64,000 nt of DNA, from positions 496,001 through 560,000 of the forward strand of contig JAEHOE010000058.1 of the NCBI GenBank assembly GCA_016858145.1. The letters run 5' to 3'. The notes under the pieces are model-generated. The model was given only the letters and a program-made list of their open reading frames with translations. It was not told the DNA's origin and did not search any database. A program made the position numbers and the translations under genes. Every line of letters begins with the position of its first letter. Position 1 is the first letter of the stretch. Of this stretch, positions 11,374 to 22,516 are shown piece after piece. This DNA comes from Edaphochlamys debaryana (lineage: Eukaryota; Chlorophyta; Chlorophyceae; Chlamydomonadales).

Positions 11374-14352
11374 ATGAGTGCGCGGGCCGGGTGCGCGTCC
11401 GGCGTCGGCGGCACAAAATGCCGGCTGTGCGCAGTGTTTGCAGGCTCCGACACGCTGCGCTCGTTCGCTGGGCTATGTCCAAGCACATATGGAACAGTAG
11501 TCGCCGCTCGCTGTCGTCTGCGCCTTGCCCCGGTGCCGGCTGCGAGTCCTTCCGGCGCACCATGGCCCCAAGCTCAGCCCCCCAGCCGCCAGCACCGCAG
11601 CACCGACCCCCCAGCTCCCCCGGGGCCGGTTCACATCAGGCGTTACGGTGCGGCAGCAAGCTCGACCTACCCCGCTAGCAGTGGCCGCTCTGGCGCAGCA
11701 CGCTCTGTGGCAGGCCCCGCCGCTGCCACGTCCCACGGCGGCGCTCGCGAGCTTTCCCTGGACGCGCTCATCCCAACCATCAGCTTGGACGACATCCTCT
11801 CCGGCAACGCCCTGCCGCGCGACTTGGACGACAGCGATGACGTCATGGGCCTTGACGGCGGGGCGGGGGCGCGCGCGGGTGCCGGCGGTGGGGGCAGGGC
11901 CTCTCCTCCGCCCCGGCGGCGTGTGCCTGGCGTGCAGGCGGTCGCACGCAAGGGTCAGCGCCCCTCCGAACGGGCGCGGCCCCAAAGCGCATCACAGCTG
12001 AAGCTGGAGCCATCGCCGGGTCCACCGTCTCAGGGCAGGGCAACTCCCGCCCAGGCAGCGGCATCGGCGAAAACAGCGGCGGCAGCCCCCGAAGCAGCGG
12101 CGGCGGCCTCGAAGCCATCGCGTCAGGCATCCACCTCCTCCACGGCCCCGCCGCCGCCGCCGCCCTCTGCGCCACGGAGCATTGCTGCGGAGGCCGCAGC
12201 CCCCGCTGCCGCACGGGAACCCGGCGCTGGCGCTCCCTCTGACGCCCAGCGGGGCTTTGCGTCGCTGCCCGCGCCTTCGCGGTCCGCCCAGGGCCCATCG
12301 CTAGCGCCGCCGCCGCCGCGTCCCGCCGCCAGGACTGCCCCAGCCCGCAGCAGGCGCAGCACCAAGGTCTATGAGGCCGCGCCGGAGCCCGCCGAGCCCC
12401 TGCGGCGGCCCCAGGCCACCGACGCCGCACTCCCCTCGCCGCCGCCGCCGCCCTTGCCCTCCTCCGAGACGCCCGCCAGGGAGCCCGCGGCCGAGAGACC
12501 AGCGGCGGCGTCGCTGTCATTAAGCCTCGAGCGGCTGACGGCGCGGGCCATGGCAGCGCCGCCCCTGCCGCCGCCAGCGGACGCGGGGTTTCTGGCGGCA
12601 CTGCGCGCGGGTCCTGCGGGGGCGGAGGCGGCGGGGCCCGTGATTCGGTCCACACGGGCCCCGCGGTCCCAGCGGCTGCGGAGCACGGAGTGGACGGTGG
12701 CGGCAGCAGCGGTGGCGGCGGCGCAGGCGGCGGCGCGGGAGGCGGCGGAGCGGGCGGCCAAGGCGGCGGCCGACGACTTCCGGTCCTACCTGGGACCCGA
12801 CTGGGAGCCGCCGCCGCTGGAGCAGACCCGGCCCAGCCCCCGCGCCAGGTCCAGCCCTCCCAAGGCGCGCCGGTCCGGGTGGCGGGGCGAGGTGGATCCG
12901 GAGGAGGTGGAGGAGCTGTGGGCGACCGGGGCGGCGGCGCTGCAGGGTCGGCCGCCCGCGCTGCAGCCGCAGCTGCAGCCGCAGCGGCAGGCCGCGGGGC
13001 GGGAGGCGTGGGCGGGGCCTGGGGTCAAGGAGGGCGACGGCTCAGTGCCGGCTTACCTGACAGCGGGGGCGGCGGCGGCGGCTGGCGGCGGCGAGCTGGA
13101 GCTCGTACGGGAGTCGTACGCTGGTGTGCTGGACACGGAGCTGCGTGACGTCATCGTGCTGACGGAGGCGCCGCTGCGGCAGGCCATTGCCGCCGCCGCG
13201 GCGGAGCAGCGGGGCCTGACGGCGGCGCAGGCGGCGGCGCTGACGCCGGAGGCGCTGCCGGCCGCGGTGGACCGCCACAACTGGCGCCTGCACGCCGCCG
13301 TGCTGTTCCCGGACGTGTACGACGCCGACTGGCACGAGTGCCTCTTCGACTTCCTGTTCGCCCTGTGGCCCCAGGTCGGGCGGGCGCACGTGACCGCCGG
13401 CGGCGCCACCACCTCCAGCCGCCGCCTGCTGCTGACGTCAGACGCGGAGTTCAACCAGGCCCTAGCGGCGCAGGCCGCCAACGGCGCTGACGGCGGCGGC
13501 AGCGGCGGTGGCGGCGGCGGGGTGCCGCGCCGCCAGCAGGCCGCGGCGGCGGCCCTGCTCGACGCCGCGTACGGCTTCGCCGCCAAGTGCACCGCGTCCG
13601 CCGACTTCGCCATCTCGTCCGCGCTCGCCATCTCCGTACTGGACTGCATGGACGATCACGACGAGCTGCCGTATGGCCTGGCCGCGCGGCTGCCGCCGGC
13701 GCTGGTTGCGCGGATCGTGACGCCGCTGGTGCCGCGCTTCCAGCCGTCGTGGGTGGTGGACGAGTGGAGGGAGGCCGTGGCCAACACAGTCCCGACTGCT
13801 GACCTCAGCATCACCACGGTCCCTGGGCGGTGGCTGGAGCTGGTCGAGGCGCTGGAGCAGGCCAAGGTATTGCACCCGGAGTGTGGGCTGGGGGTGTTGC
13901 ACATGGTGCTGGGGGTCGAGGAGGGCGAGGGCGGCCGGGCGTTCTATGGCCAGCTTCCGCCGCCGCCACCGCCGCCGCAGCAGCAGCAGCAAGGGATGGC
14001 GGATGAGGAGGAGCGGGCGCAGGGCAAGGGCAAGGCAAGGGGAAGGGGGAGGGGCCGGCGAGGGACGGAGCAGGCGGCGGGGCAGGAGCAGGGGCAGTGG
14101 GGAGAGAGCAGTGCAGAGGAGGAGGGGCGGCCGGCGGAGGAGGTGGTGGTACAGCGCAAGCGGGGCAGGCCGCGGGGTTCGGGGCGACGGACTGAGGCGC
14201 CGGCGGCAGAGGAGGCAGAGGCGTCGAGGAAGGGGTCGGGAATGGCGCTTGGGGATGAGGCGGTGGTCATGGGGGCGGGCGAGGCTGGCGGGGAGCGGCG
14301 AGGGGGCAGGCGCACGGGCACTCGTGGGCGCAAGACCCAGGCGGCGCAATAG
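11374..14352 (+). CDS. Intronless Ala/Pro-rich protein with C-terminal AT-hook, function unknown
   Basis: A single open frame of 992 residues from ATG 11374 to TAG 14352. The first 150 residues are basic and Ser/Ala-rich and could contain an organelle presequence, followed by an acidic patch (SLDALIPTISLDDILSG). Residues about 170-560 are low complexity (Ala, Pro, Ser). A more ordered, family-like part spans about 560-860, with segments such as WHECLFDFLFALWPQVG, DFAISSALAISVLDCMDD and RFQPSWVVDEWREAV. The C-terminus is basic and disordered and carries KRGRPRG, the core of a DNA minor-groove-binding AT-hook, plus a KARGRGRGRRG stretch. This suggests a DNA- or chromatin-associated role, perhaps in an organelle nucleoid, but that is inference. 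No family was recognised. Part of the low-complexity region could hide an intron. Confidence 0.7.
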   Translation: MSARAGCASGVGGTKCRLCAVFAGSDTLRSFAGLCPSTYGTVVAARCRLRLAPVPAASPSGAPWPQAQPPSRQHRSTDPPAPPGPVHIRRYGAAASSTYPASSGRSGAARSVAGPAAATSHGGARELSLDALIPTISLDDILSGNALPRDLDDSDDVMGLDGGAGARAGAGGGGRASPPPRRRVPGVQAVARKGQRPSERARPQSASQLKLEPSPGPPSQGRATPAQAAASAKTAAAAPEAAAAASKPSRQASTSSTAPPPPPPSAPRSIAAEAAAPAAAREPGAGAPSDAQRGFASLPAPSRSAQGPSLAPPPPRPAARTAPARSRRSTKVYEAAPEPAEPLRRPQATDAALPSPPPPPLPSSETPAREPAAERPAAASLSLSLERLTARAMAAPPLPPPADAGFLAALRAGPAGAEAAGPVIRSTRAPRSQRLRSTEWTVAAAAVAAAQAAAREAAERAAKAAADDFRSYLGPDWEPPPLEQTRPSPRARSSPPKARRSGWRGEVDPEEVEELWATGAAALQGRPPALQPQLQPQRQAAGREAWAGPGVKEGDGSVPAYLTAGAAAAAGGGELELVRESYAGVLDTELRDVIVLTEAPLRQAIAAAAAEQRGLTAAQAAALTPEALPAAVDRHNWRLHAAVLFPDVYDADWHECLFDFLFALWPQVGRAHVTAGGATTSSRRLLLTSDAEFNQALAAQAANGADGGGSGGGGGGVPRRQQAAAAALLDAAYGFAAKCTASADFAISSALAISVLDCMDDHDELPYGLAARLPPALVARIVTPLVPRFQPSWVVDEWREAVANTVPTADLSITTVPGRWLELVEALEQAKVLHPECGLGVLHMVLGVEEGEGGRAFYGQLPPPPPPPQQQQQGMADEEERAQGKGKARGRGRGRRGTEQAAGQEQGQWGESSAEEEGRPAEEVVVQRKRGRPRGSGRRTEAPAAEEAEASRKGSGMALGDEAVVMGAGEAGGERRGGRRTGTRGRKTQAAQ

Positions 14353-15243
14353 CAGATGAACGTTTTCAAGCAGAGAATGAGTTTTCGAGAGGCTTTGGAG
14401 GAATTTCGGAGGTATTGAGGGACTGGCGAGAAGGGCAGACGGTGTGTGGACAACTGAGGGAAGCGCCAAGTTGAGATTACAGTACTAGTAACCGGCGGTG
14501 CTAGATAGCCCTCTTAACTCAAGTTGGAAAATGAAGTGGTGGAAACCGGCGTGAACTCAATAGCAGTGTGCACTGTGCAGAGCTGGTAGCTGGTGGACTG
14601 CGGAGTGACGAAAGCGCAGGGAGAGCGTGTAGCCAGTGCGTTAAGGACGTATCTTGCCCCTACCCCCCTGGCGCCTCCGGCCCTCCGCTGCCGTCGAGCC
14701 GCTTCGAGCTCATGGCACCTGTCTACAAGGCTCGGTAACAGCTCAGTATTCAACGAATGCCCCCTAGCGGGCTGGGCACGGTGAGGGCAGAAGGACTCCG
14801 CTTGTCCCGGGGATGGTGGCATGTCCCAGCGCATGTTCGGCCAAGACACACATCGTTTCGGCCGGCACAGGACGGGCAGATGTGCGTCATCAACTGGAGG
14901 TGCGTTCTACTCCCCATGGCTCAGGCGGCTGAGTGCTGGCGCGCCCGCCGCGTTTGCACAGCGCAAGCGCGACGTAGCCGTTACGCCGCGCCGCTCGCCA
15001 GGTTTCGCCCGAGCGCCAAAGTGACTTATCCTGGTGATCGAAGAGTGATCGCGAGACAACTGCGAGTGTGGAGCTCGCTCCCAAAGCGGGACATCCTGGC
15101 CCTGTCGACGTCACGCAGCCTGGATTGCACTCCGCGCGCCTGCCTCCCCGCAGCACATAACTTTGTGCACACCGTAAGTTACCCTTGCTCCTCGATTACC
15201 CGACTCATAAACACGGCGTGGCAGGAGAGCTCGGCGACGCAAA
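14353..15243. other. Intergenic region
   Basis: About 890 bp between two plus-strand genes. It should hold the 3' UTR of the AT-hook gene and the promoter of the SpoVS-like gene. Short overlapping ORFs show no domain or splice evidence. Confidence 0.5.
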
Positions 15244-18200
15244 ATGCTCGCGGCGAAGCCGCAGGTCGCGGTCTCGCGCACAGCGCTGAGGGTCCCGGTT
15301 ACCTCTAGCGTGCGTCGTGGCCTCCGCGTTCAGAGTTCTGCGGAGACCGTGGCTGTGCCGGCGAATGCGCCCGCTGAGCCCGCTTCGGAGCCAGCTGCTG
15401 CTGTTCCGGTCGCTGCGGCTGATCCAGTGCCCAAGGATCAGAAGCCCCGCGACAAGAAGCAGGGAAAGCGGACGGGGGGCAAGCGGAATGGTCCGGCTAA
15501 GACGTCGGGCAGCAAGGGCGACGCCCGTGAGGTGCGCAAGCCAAGAGCTTAGTGCTGTCGTGGTGTGCATGGGGTGATCTGGGTGAGCAACGCCAGGCAC
15601 AGCGAGCTCCGTGCGCTCGCGGCAACGCTGGCCTGGCCTTGCTCCGGCCGCCCGCGTGCGAGAGGTCGGGGTTTCCCTGCACCGCCTCCCGACCGCAAGC
15701 GCCTTTCCCCCCTCCTCCCCACCTCCTGACTCCAGTCTCCCTCCAAACCGTCTGCACCACCCGGCCCCCTTTCATCCCTGCGCCTTTCCTCCCCCGCCCT
15801 CTAACTTCACGCCCCCCCCTCTCATGCCTGCCCTCTCCCCCCCCTCTTCCTCCCCCCCCTGACAGGTAGTCCAGGAGCGCGCCCGCCTGCTCCTGGCCGG
15901 GGAGCCCGTGGGTCTCTCCATGCGCGCCACCGCCGATGACGTGGCAGTGGGCTTCAAGGGCCTGCGCCCCCTGGGCCAGGAGCTGAGCGGCAAGGACCGC
16001 ACCCTGCTCTACTTCCCCTCCCTCACCGCCGCCGCCAAGCCCGCCCCCACCCCCGTCCCCGCCGCGGCCCCCGACGGCGAGGGCGCTGCTGCCAAGGCCC
16101 CGGCGCTGGGCCGCATCCCGCGGCTGCCCCAGCAGCTGGACCTGGCCCTGGTGGCGGTGCCCAAGTTCGAGGCGCCCAAGCCGGAGCAGGTCCTCTACGT
16201 GACGGCCGAGTGAGCGGGGTTGTGGGGGGCTGCTCGCATGAGCCCGGGAGTCGGAGGCGCTGTGACTAGACGGCCAGCCTTAGTGACGGAACCGAGGCCC
16301 GAGTTCGAAGCCCAACCCATCCCATCCCGTTACGTTTGTGTCACCGCTGAGTGAGTGGGGTGTGTGCTGAACCTATATCAGTAAGCCCAACACAGGCCGC
16401 AGAGCGGGGGTTGTGTACGTCAGGGGTGTGCAGCTGAGAGCAGATGGCGTCGGGGTCGGGTGGGAGCACGTGCGGGACAGCAAAGGGAGCTGTGGCGGAC
16501 ACGACCGACGGAGAGGCATGGAAGTGCTTGAGGAGGGCCAGCCCTGCTTCTCCTCACCCGTCGCCACAACCTGCCGCGTGGAGGAGTGGGCCTGAGGGGC
16601 CAGGAAGTGTCCTTGACCGCCCCTCGTCAGCTCCCGGCGTGGCGCGAAGCGCAGCTTGCCAAGTCTTCACCCGTCTTCACCATCTCAACTCCTTATCGCC
16701 CCTCCCCAACCTGCGCAGCTCCAATGGCGACACCATGTCCCGCGCCCTCTCGCTGGCGCTGGTGCGGTCCTCGTGTGTGGCCATGCAGGCCGCGGGGCCG
16801 CGGGCGGCGCTGGCGGCACTGGTGGGGGCGGCCAAGGTGCGGAGGGCCGGGGCGGGGGCGGGGGGGCGGCGAGGCGGCGGGTGCTGAGGGCTTGTGGGGC
16901 CCGGAGAGGTGGACAGAGGCGACGTTGCAGGGTCAGGGAGCGCAGCCCAGGGCCGCGGGAAGGGGCTACGTTGTGAGCTCGAAGCGCTAGCGCTGTGTGG
17001 CGACTGCGGTCTTGCCTTACTCGGCTGGCTCGCACCCCCCCACCCGCTCCGACCCCCCCAGGCCCGCAAGCAGCTGTCCTCGCAGCAGCAGGTGGATGTG
17101 GCCTTCTCCATCGAGTACCTGCGCCTGCCGGGCAAGCGTGAGCGCGGGGCGGGGGGAGGAGGGAGAGGGGAGGGGAGGAAGAGAGGGGAGGAAGGGAAGG
17201 GGGGAAGGGGAGGGGGGAGTTTAGAATGGAGGCTGTGGAGCGAGACATACTGTCCAATGGGTCATGGTGACCGACTGGGGGGCCGTGTAGCCGTCTGCTT
17301 GTTGATTGGTGCTGAGCGGATTGGCGGATGGAGGGGCCTCTGGGGGCCTGGGGGAGGAAGAGCCGGGGGGTGCACAACTCGCGTGGAGCCGGCACCATCA
17401 CCCGACACGCCCTCTCTCGCTGCCCCCGTCCCCGCTTCCATCAACCCCAGCCAAGCAGACCGACGGTGCACCGGCCGCCGAGGCCGCCCCGGCCGCCGAG
17501 GCCGCTCCCGCTGCCGAGGCCGAGGCCGAGGCCGCCGCGCCGGCCGCCGAGGCCGCGCCGGCCGCGGAGGGCGCCGCCGCTGCCCCCGAGGCCCCCAAGG
17601 CCTCCGATAAGGCCGACAAGGTGTCGGTGCTGCAGCTGACGTTCTTCAAGCGGGAGGTGCCCACGCCCACCGTCAACGTCTCGGACTTCACGGGGGGCGA
17701 GGGGCAGGTGCGCGGGGGCGGGGCGGGGTTTGATAGGGCGGGGTGGCAAGGGCGAGGGCGAGGGTATGGGGCCTGGGGCCTGGGCTGGTGCGCACGAGGA
17801 GCAGCAGTGGACGGGCGATTGCGGGATTTCCAGGACACGCTCTGATGCGGTGGAGGGGCAAAGGCTGATCTCCAGCGTCTGCCTCAACGCCTCACCCTTC
17901 CTCCCTTGCCCCTCCCTCTCCCCCGCCACGGCCGCAGCGCGACGGCCGCGCTCTGTCCCAGCTGCTGACCACCCTGGTGGGGGTCACCCGCGAGGTGCGT
18001 GGGCCGGGGGGGGCGCCCTGAGCCGGGCGTCTGTTGCTGAGCAGGGCTCGTGCGTGGGGTGCAGAGCGCGCAGGCGTGGGCTGCGCGGCTGCGGGACTGC
18101 GTGCCGCCCCGGACCGTATCCGTGCGGCTACTCTCGACACGGGGACCCTTTCTGGCTGCCACAAGAGCACATCCTCGAACTCCCGACGAAAACATCTGCA

Positions 18201-21200
18201 CCCGACCCCGCCTCTTTCCCACCCAGGTTGAGCTGGTGGTGGAGAGCCGGCACGCGCTGCTGGCGGTGCAGTCGGTGGCGGCGGCGGTGCGGGAGAGCTG
18301 GAAGCGGCACAACGGTGCGCGGCCGGGCGGGGGCGGCGGGGGCCCAGGGGGTCCAGGGCCTGGGCCTGGGTCAGGAGGCGGTGTGCAGGCTTGGCACCCG
18401 CACCCAAACGCTTGGTTGCAAACGCACACAACCGATGGGCTTAGCCTACAGCGATTGCCCCCTCATTACCTGCGGCCCACTCATCCCTCCTCCCTGTCGC
18501 CCCTTCCCTCCCATCCGCCCCCGCAGCCAGCGTGGGCCTCTTCCTAACGGACCTGCAGCCCGAGGGCGACGCCGCCGTCCCGGGGCCCAACGGCGAGCTG
18601 CGGGCCGAGCCCTTCACCGCCCGCTTCCAGCTGCGCCGCCTGGCGGGGGCGCCCAACCTGGTCGCCCTGCGGGTAAGCCCCTGAGCCGCGACCATGCCTT
18701 TTGTCCACCTACCCAAGCCCTCATGAGAAGGAATAGGGAATGATTGTCTTTCATGCGCTTCATGATGCCGATCGCTGCGTAAGCGTAAGGCATCTGCAAT
18801 ATGCATGATAGCATTAAGCAGCGTGGGTGGAAGTCGAGTCGAATCGACGCGACTGGTGGCGCGACTGATCTGTCACCACTTGGAATGCGCAGGACCCCTT
18901 CGGCAGCCGCAACATCCCCGAGGAGGGCCGCCCCGGCAGCCGCCGCGACGCGCCCCCCCTGGGCGCCCCCCTGGGCGATGTGATGCGCTCCACGCCCATT
19001 GCGGCGCTGGCCACGGCCGTGAACCGGGAGGTGTGGAGGGGGGGGAGAGGTGTTGGGGCGTGGGAGAGGGAGAGGGGGCAGGAGAGGGCACAGGGCGGCT
19101 GCGGGGGGAGGTCGGACTTGGGCCAAAGTGACCCGGCAAGCAAAGAGGGTGTGGAGGTCCACGGCTTGAAGAGCGTGTGCTCATGCGCTCCCTGGGTCCG
19201 GCACCTTGACGGCCTCGCCTTCCCCGCCCTGCCCCGCCCCGCAGCTGTCCTCCGCGGGTGTCTACTCCGTGCTCCCCCACGAGGGGCTGTGCGTGGCGCG
19301 GGCGCTGCGGGCGCTGTGGGAGGCGCAGCAGCAGCGCGCGGCGGCCTACGGGCGGGGCGCGGGCGGGGAGGCGGAGGCGGGTGCGGCCTCGTCGCTGCTG
19401 CAGGTGGGGCCCGGTCTGGAGGAGGGCCGGCGGGTGTGGGCGGGGTTGGTAGGAAGGTTGTGGAGAACGTGTGCACTGGGTCAGAGGGTGGGGGCAGAGG
19501 TCTGAGAGGAGAGGCCAGGGGACGCTCGCTGGGACCGTGGCTGGACAGGTTGGAAGGGGATGCCCTCTTGCGTTGGCCTTGCGCTGCGCACCTTCGTGTG
19601 GCTGCCTTCGCCTCCGAGCCAAACCCACGGACCCCCGGGGCACCCGCCGGCTTCCAACACTCGCCCACGCAACCCCTGGCTCCGCAGGTGGCCATCATTC
19701 CGGAGGTGCAGGAGGAGGCGGGCGCCCGCGCCCTCAACCAGGTACGGCAGCCTGGGCCACATGAGCCTCCTGCGCCGCTTCATCGGGGGGCCCACCAGGG
19801 TCCTGCTGCGGGCCTCGGTGGACCCGGGGCTGCTGTACGGGTGGTGTCCCGTCAACCCCCCACACCACCCTCCCCTACCTCCCCTCCACCCACGCGCCCC
19901 GCAGGCCCCCGGCACCGGCACCATCACCGACGACGAGGACGACAACCCCATAATCTCGATCCAACCGCCAAACGCCAACGGCCAGTCGGCGGGCAACCGC
20001 CGCGGCCCGCGCTCCCCCCGCGCCACCGTGCTCCACCTGCTCGAGGTGACGCCCCTGCTCGCCTCCACCCTGCGCCTCAACGGCCCCAAGACCGTGCCCA
20101 TCCGCGGCAAGGAGGAGCTGGCGCAGCTCAACCGCGCAGTGGTCCTGCGCAACAAGATGTACGGCAGCCGCCGCGACGGTGCGTGTACGACTGTCGTACG
20201 GCACACAGTTGTACGCACACTACGCAGGACCTGCAGAGGTCTCTCCTCGTCAACCTCACACGATAGTTTGGCACGGGTCCTGAGCTCACACTCTCCCGCC
20301 TCTCGTTCCCTGCCCCTTCTCACCACCTCTCCACCTGCCCACCTCACCACCTGCCCACCCACCCGCAGCCCGCGTGCTGGTGATGCGGCCCGTGCTGGAG
20401 GCGGACGGGGCGCTGGCGGTGGCGCTCGAGTACGTGCCCGCGGCCCGCCTGGCGGGTGAGACGGGGAGGGGGCGGAGAGGGTGTGGACGGTCTGGACGCG
20501 GAGGGCGGACGCTGTTTGAGGACGGACCCCTGTCAGGCCACCTCTGGACCTCTGGTAGAACATGCGTGCAGTGCGCTGATGTTGGCAGGCTGTGCACACC
20601 ATACAGTCCGGAGTCCACCGTAGTGAAGCTTTTGGACCATGGCCGAGGCTTACTTGTTCGGTCTCTTGTGCGTCCCCGCGCAGGCCTGCCCGCGCCGCCG
20701 TCGCGTGACAACAACGGTGGGGAGGAGGAGGAGGCGGGCGGCGAGGCGGCGGCCTCCGCGGCCACCGTGCCCTCCGTGGCGGACCCGGACCTCCCCCCGC
20801 CGCCGCGGGAGACGGTCAGCGAGGCCCGCGGCGCGCCGCCCATCACCATCGCCCCCACCGGCATGTCGGCCGCCGCCGCTGCCGCCGCCGCCGCGCGCTT
20901 CTTCTCCGCGCCGCCGCCGCCGCCCTGCAACCTCGCCGCCGGTGAGCCCTCACTCGCTACCTCGCCCCCACTGCCATGGGGCCCTCGCGAATGGTCTTTC
21001 TGGCAGGGCCAGAGCTTGTCATTACCATCGGCTGAGCCTGAGCCTGACCTTCAGCTCCTTCCCGCCCCCTCCCCGATCCCCCGCGGCACCCCGCGTTCCC
21101 GCCGTACAGGCTACGAGACTGACGACGAGTACGGCATCGGCGCGGAGGCCGCCGTGCTGGTGACCCCCGGCGCGCCGCCGGACCAGATGCCCATGGACGT

Positions 21201-22516
21201 GGAGTGCGTCATTCCGCAGCCGCCCGCGCCCAAGGCCAAGCCGGCCAAGGACGGCAAGGGCAAGGTGGTGTCCGAGGTCAAGACCCCCTGGGTGCTGTTC
21301 GTCAGCCCCAAGACCAAGAACGACGACCTGGCCAAGGCGCTGGCGGGTGGGTGGGAGCGGAAGGGTGTGGGGTGGTAAGGGAAGGGGAAGAGGGGAGGGG
21401 TGGTAAGGGGATGGGAAGAGGGGAGGGATGGTAAGGGGATGGGAAGAGGGGAGGGGTGGTAAGGGGATGGGAAGAGGGGAGGGGTGGAAAGGGAAGGGCA
21501 GTGGATCAGGCGACTGTCAGGGGCTAGGGCGGGTAAGAGCACAGACGGCCGGGGTTGAGGAGGACACTCATTGGCTGATCCTCTGCCCCCTCCCCCGCTC
21601 CCCCTCAGGCGAGACCTGCAAGCCCTACGACCGCCTCTGCCCCGTGTGGCTCCGCGTGCCCACGCGCGAGCCGGGCGCCATCGCTGCCGCCGGCCTGGCG
21701 GTGGCGCAGGCGCAGCAGGCGGTCAAGGAGCGGGCGGACGTGGAGCTGCAGGTGGGGGGGGGCGGGGGGGGGGGGGCGAGGAGGGGACAGGGAGGGGGAG
21801 GGAGAGGGCAGGGCGGGGGCGAGAAGGGTGCGCGATACAAACTCATCCCCAAACCACCTGGCCTTCCTCTGCGCAGTGACGCTGAGCAAGCAGCAGCTGA
21901 ACGAAAGCCCCTCTCAAGTGCTCCTTGCTGTGACCTCTCACGCTGCCCAAACTCCGCCACCCCCCTCCCGCAGGTGCTCCCGGTCATGGAGCGCCTCCGT
22001 GACGACCGCGGCCGCCCCTTCAACGCCCTCACCTGGCGCATCATCAAGGCGGGGGCCGGCGCGGAGCCGGGCGCCGCCGCCTCCCTGTTCGAGGCGCGGC
22101 GTCAGCAGGCGCTGTCCACCGCCCGCCGCCGGAGCGCCGTGCAGAAGCGGTGCGTGGGGGGCAGGGACGGGTGGGGGGTGGAGGGGAAGGGGACGCACTG
22201 GACTTGGCACTGGGCTTCTTGGCTGGGCGTGTGCTGAACCCTTTATAGCAAGGGGGAGAGCAGACACGGAGAGCAGTAGACAAGTCCCTGGCACGCTGGC
22301 AGGAGATCCCGGACGAACATAAGCAGATGCAAACACGACACGGGAAACAGGGGGGGCATGTGAGCAACCTTCCTCCCCTGCTGCCTGCCCCGGCCGCGCA
22401 GGAACCAGGAGAACCCGGATGCCACCGCCGCCGCCGCCAAGGCCGCCGCCGCCGCGCTGGCCGCTGCGGAGGCCGCCGCCGCCGCCCCTGCCGCCGCCAC
22501 CCGCAAGAACTGGTGA
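15244..22516 (+). CDS. Plastid-type protein with tandem SpoVS-like (Alba superfamily) modules
   Basis: Eighteen exons: 15244-15531, 15866-16209, 16719-16836, 17062-17137, 17451-17707, 17938-17994, 18227-18314, 18527-18672, 18893-19030, 19245-19403, 19688-19741, 19905-20178, 20369-20455, 20684-20941, 21110-21346, 21609-21751, 21974-22149 and 22402-22516. They give 1,004 residues. The N-terminus (Ser/Arg/Val-rich, RRGLRVQS) looks like a chloroplast transit peptide. At least four segments repeat the pattern strand, helix (AL..L), strand, helix (A..AL.A...A), strand known from bacterial SpoVS. The clearest starts VLYVTAEDSNGDTMSRALS (about residue 205) and ends VDVAFSIEYL. Others start at RALSQLLTTLVG (about 365), TPIAALATAVNRE (about 490) and VLFVSPKTKNDDLAKAL (about 840). 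Partial copies lie at VGLSMRATADDVAVGF (about 107) and around residue 660. Ala/Glu/Pro-rich linkers join them, and the C-terminus is Ala-rich. SpoVS is related to nucleic-acid-binding Alba proteins, so RNA or DNA binding in the plastid is plausible but unproven. Confidence 0.85.
21371..21488. repeat. Purine-rich minisatellite in intron 15 of the SpoVS-like gene
   Basis: About four copies of a unit near 28 bp (core GGTAAGGGGATGGGAAGAGG) lie inside the intron 21347-21608. The repeat contains several GGTAAG strings that look like splice donors, but only the exon 15 end at 21346 fits the frame. Confidence 0.75.

Noticed and set aside
16300..16325. GTTCGAA string resembling a tRNA T-loop
   Set aside because: The flanking bases do not form a five-pair T stem, and no acceptor or anticodon arm can be drawn. 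It lies in intron 2 of the SpoVS-like gene.
18980..20266. 428-codon plus-strand ORF
   Set aside because: It reads through several introns of the SpoVS-like gene in a different frame from the exons.
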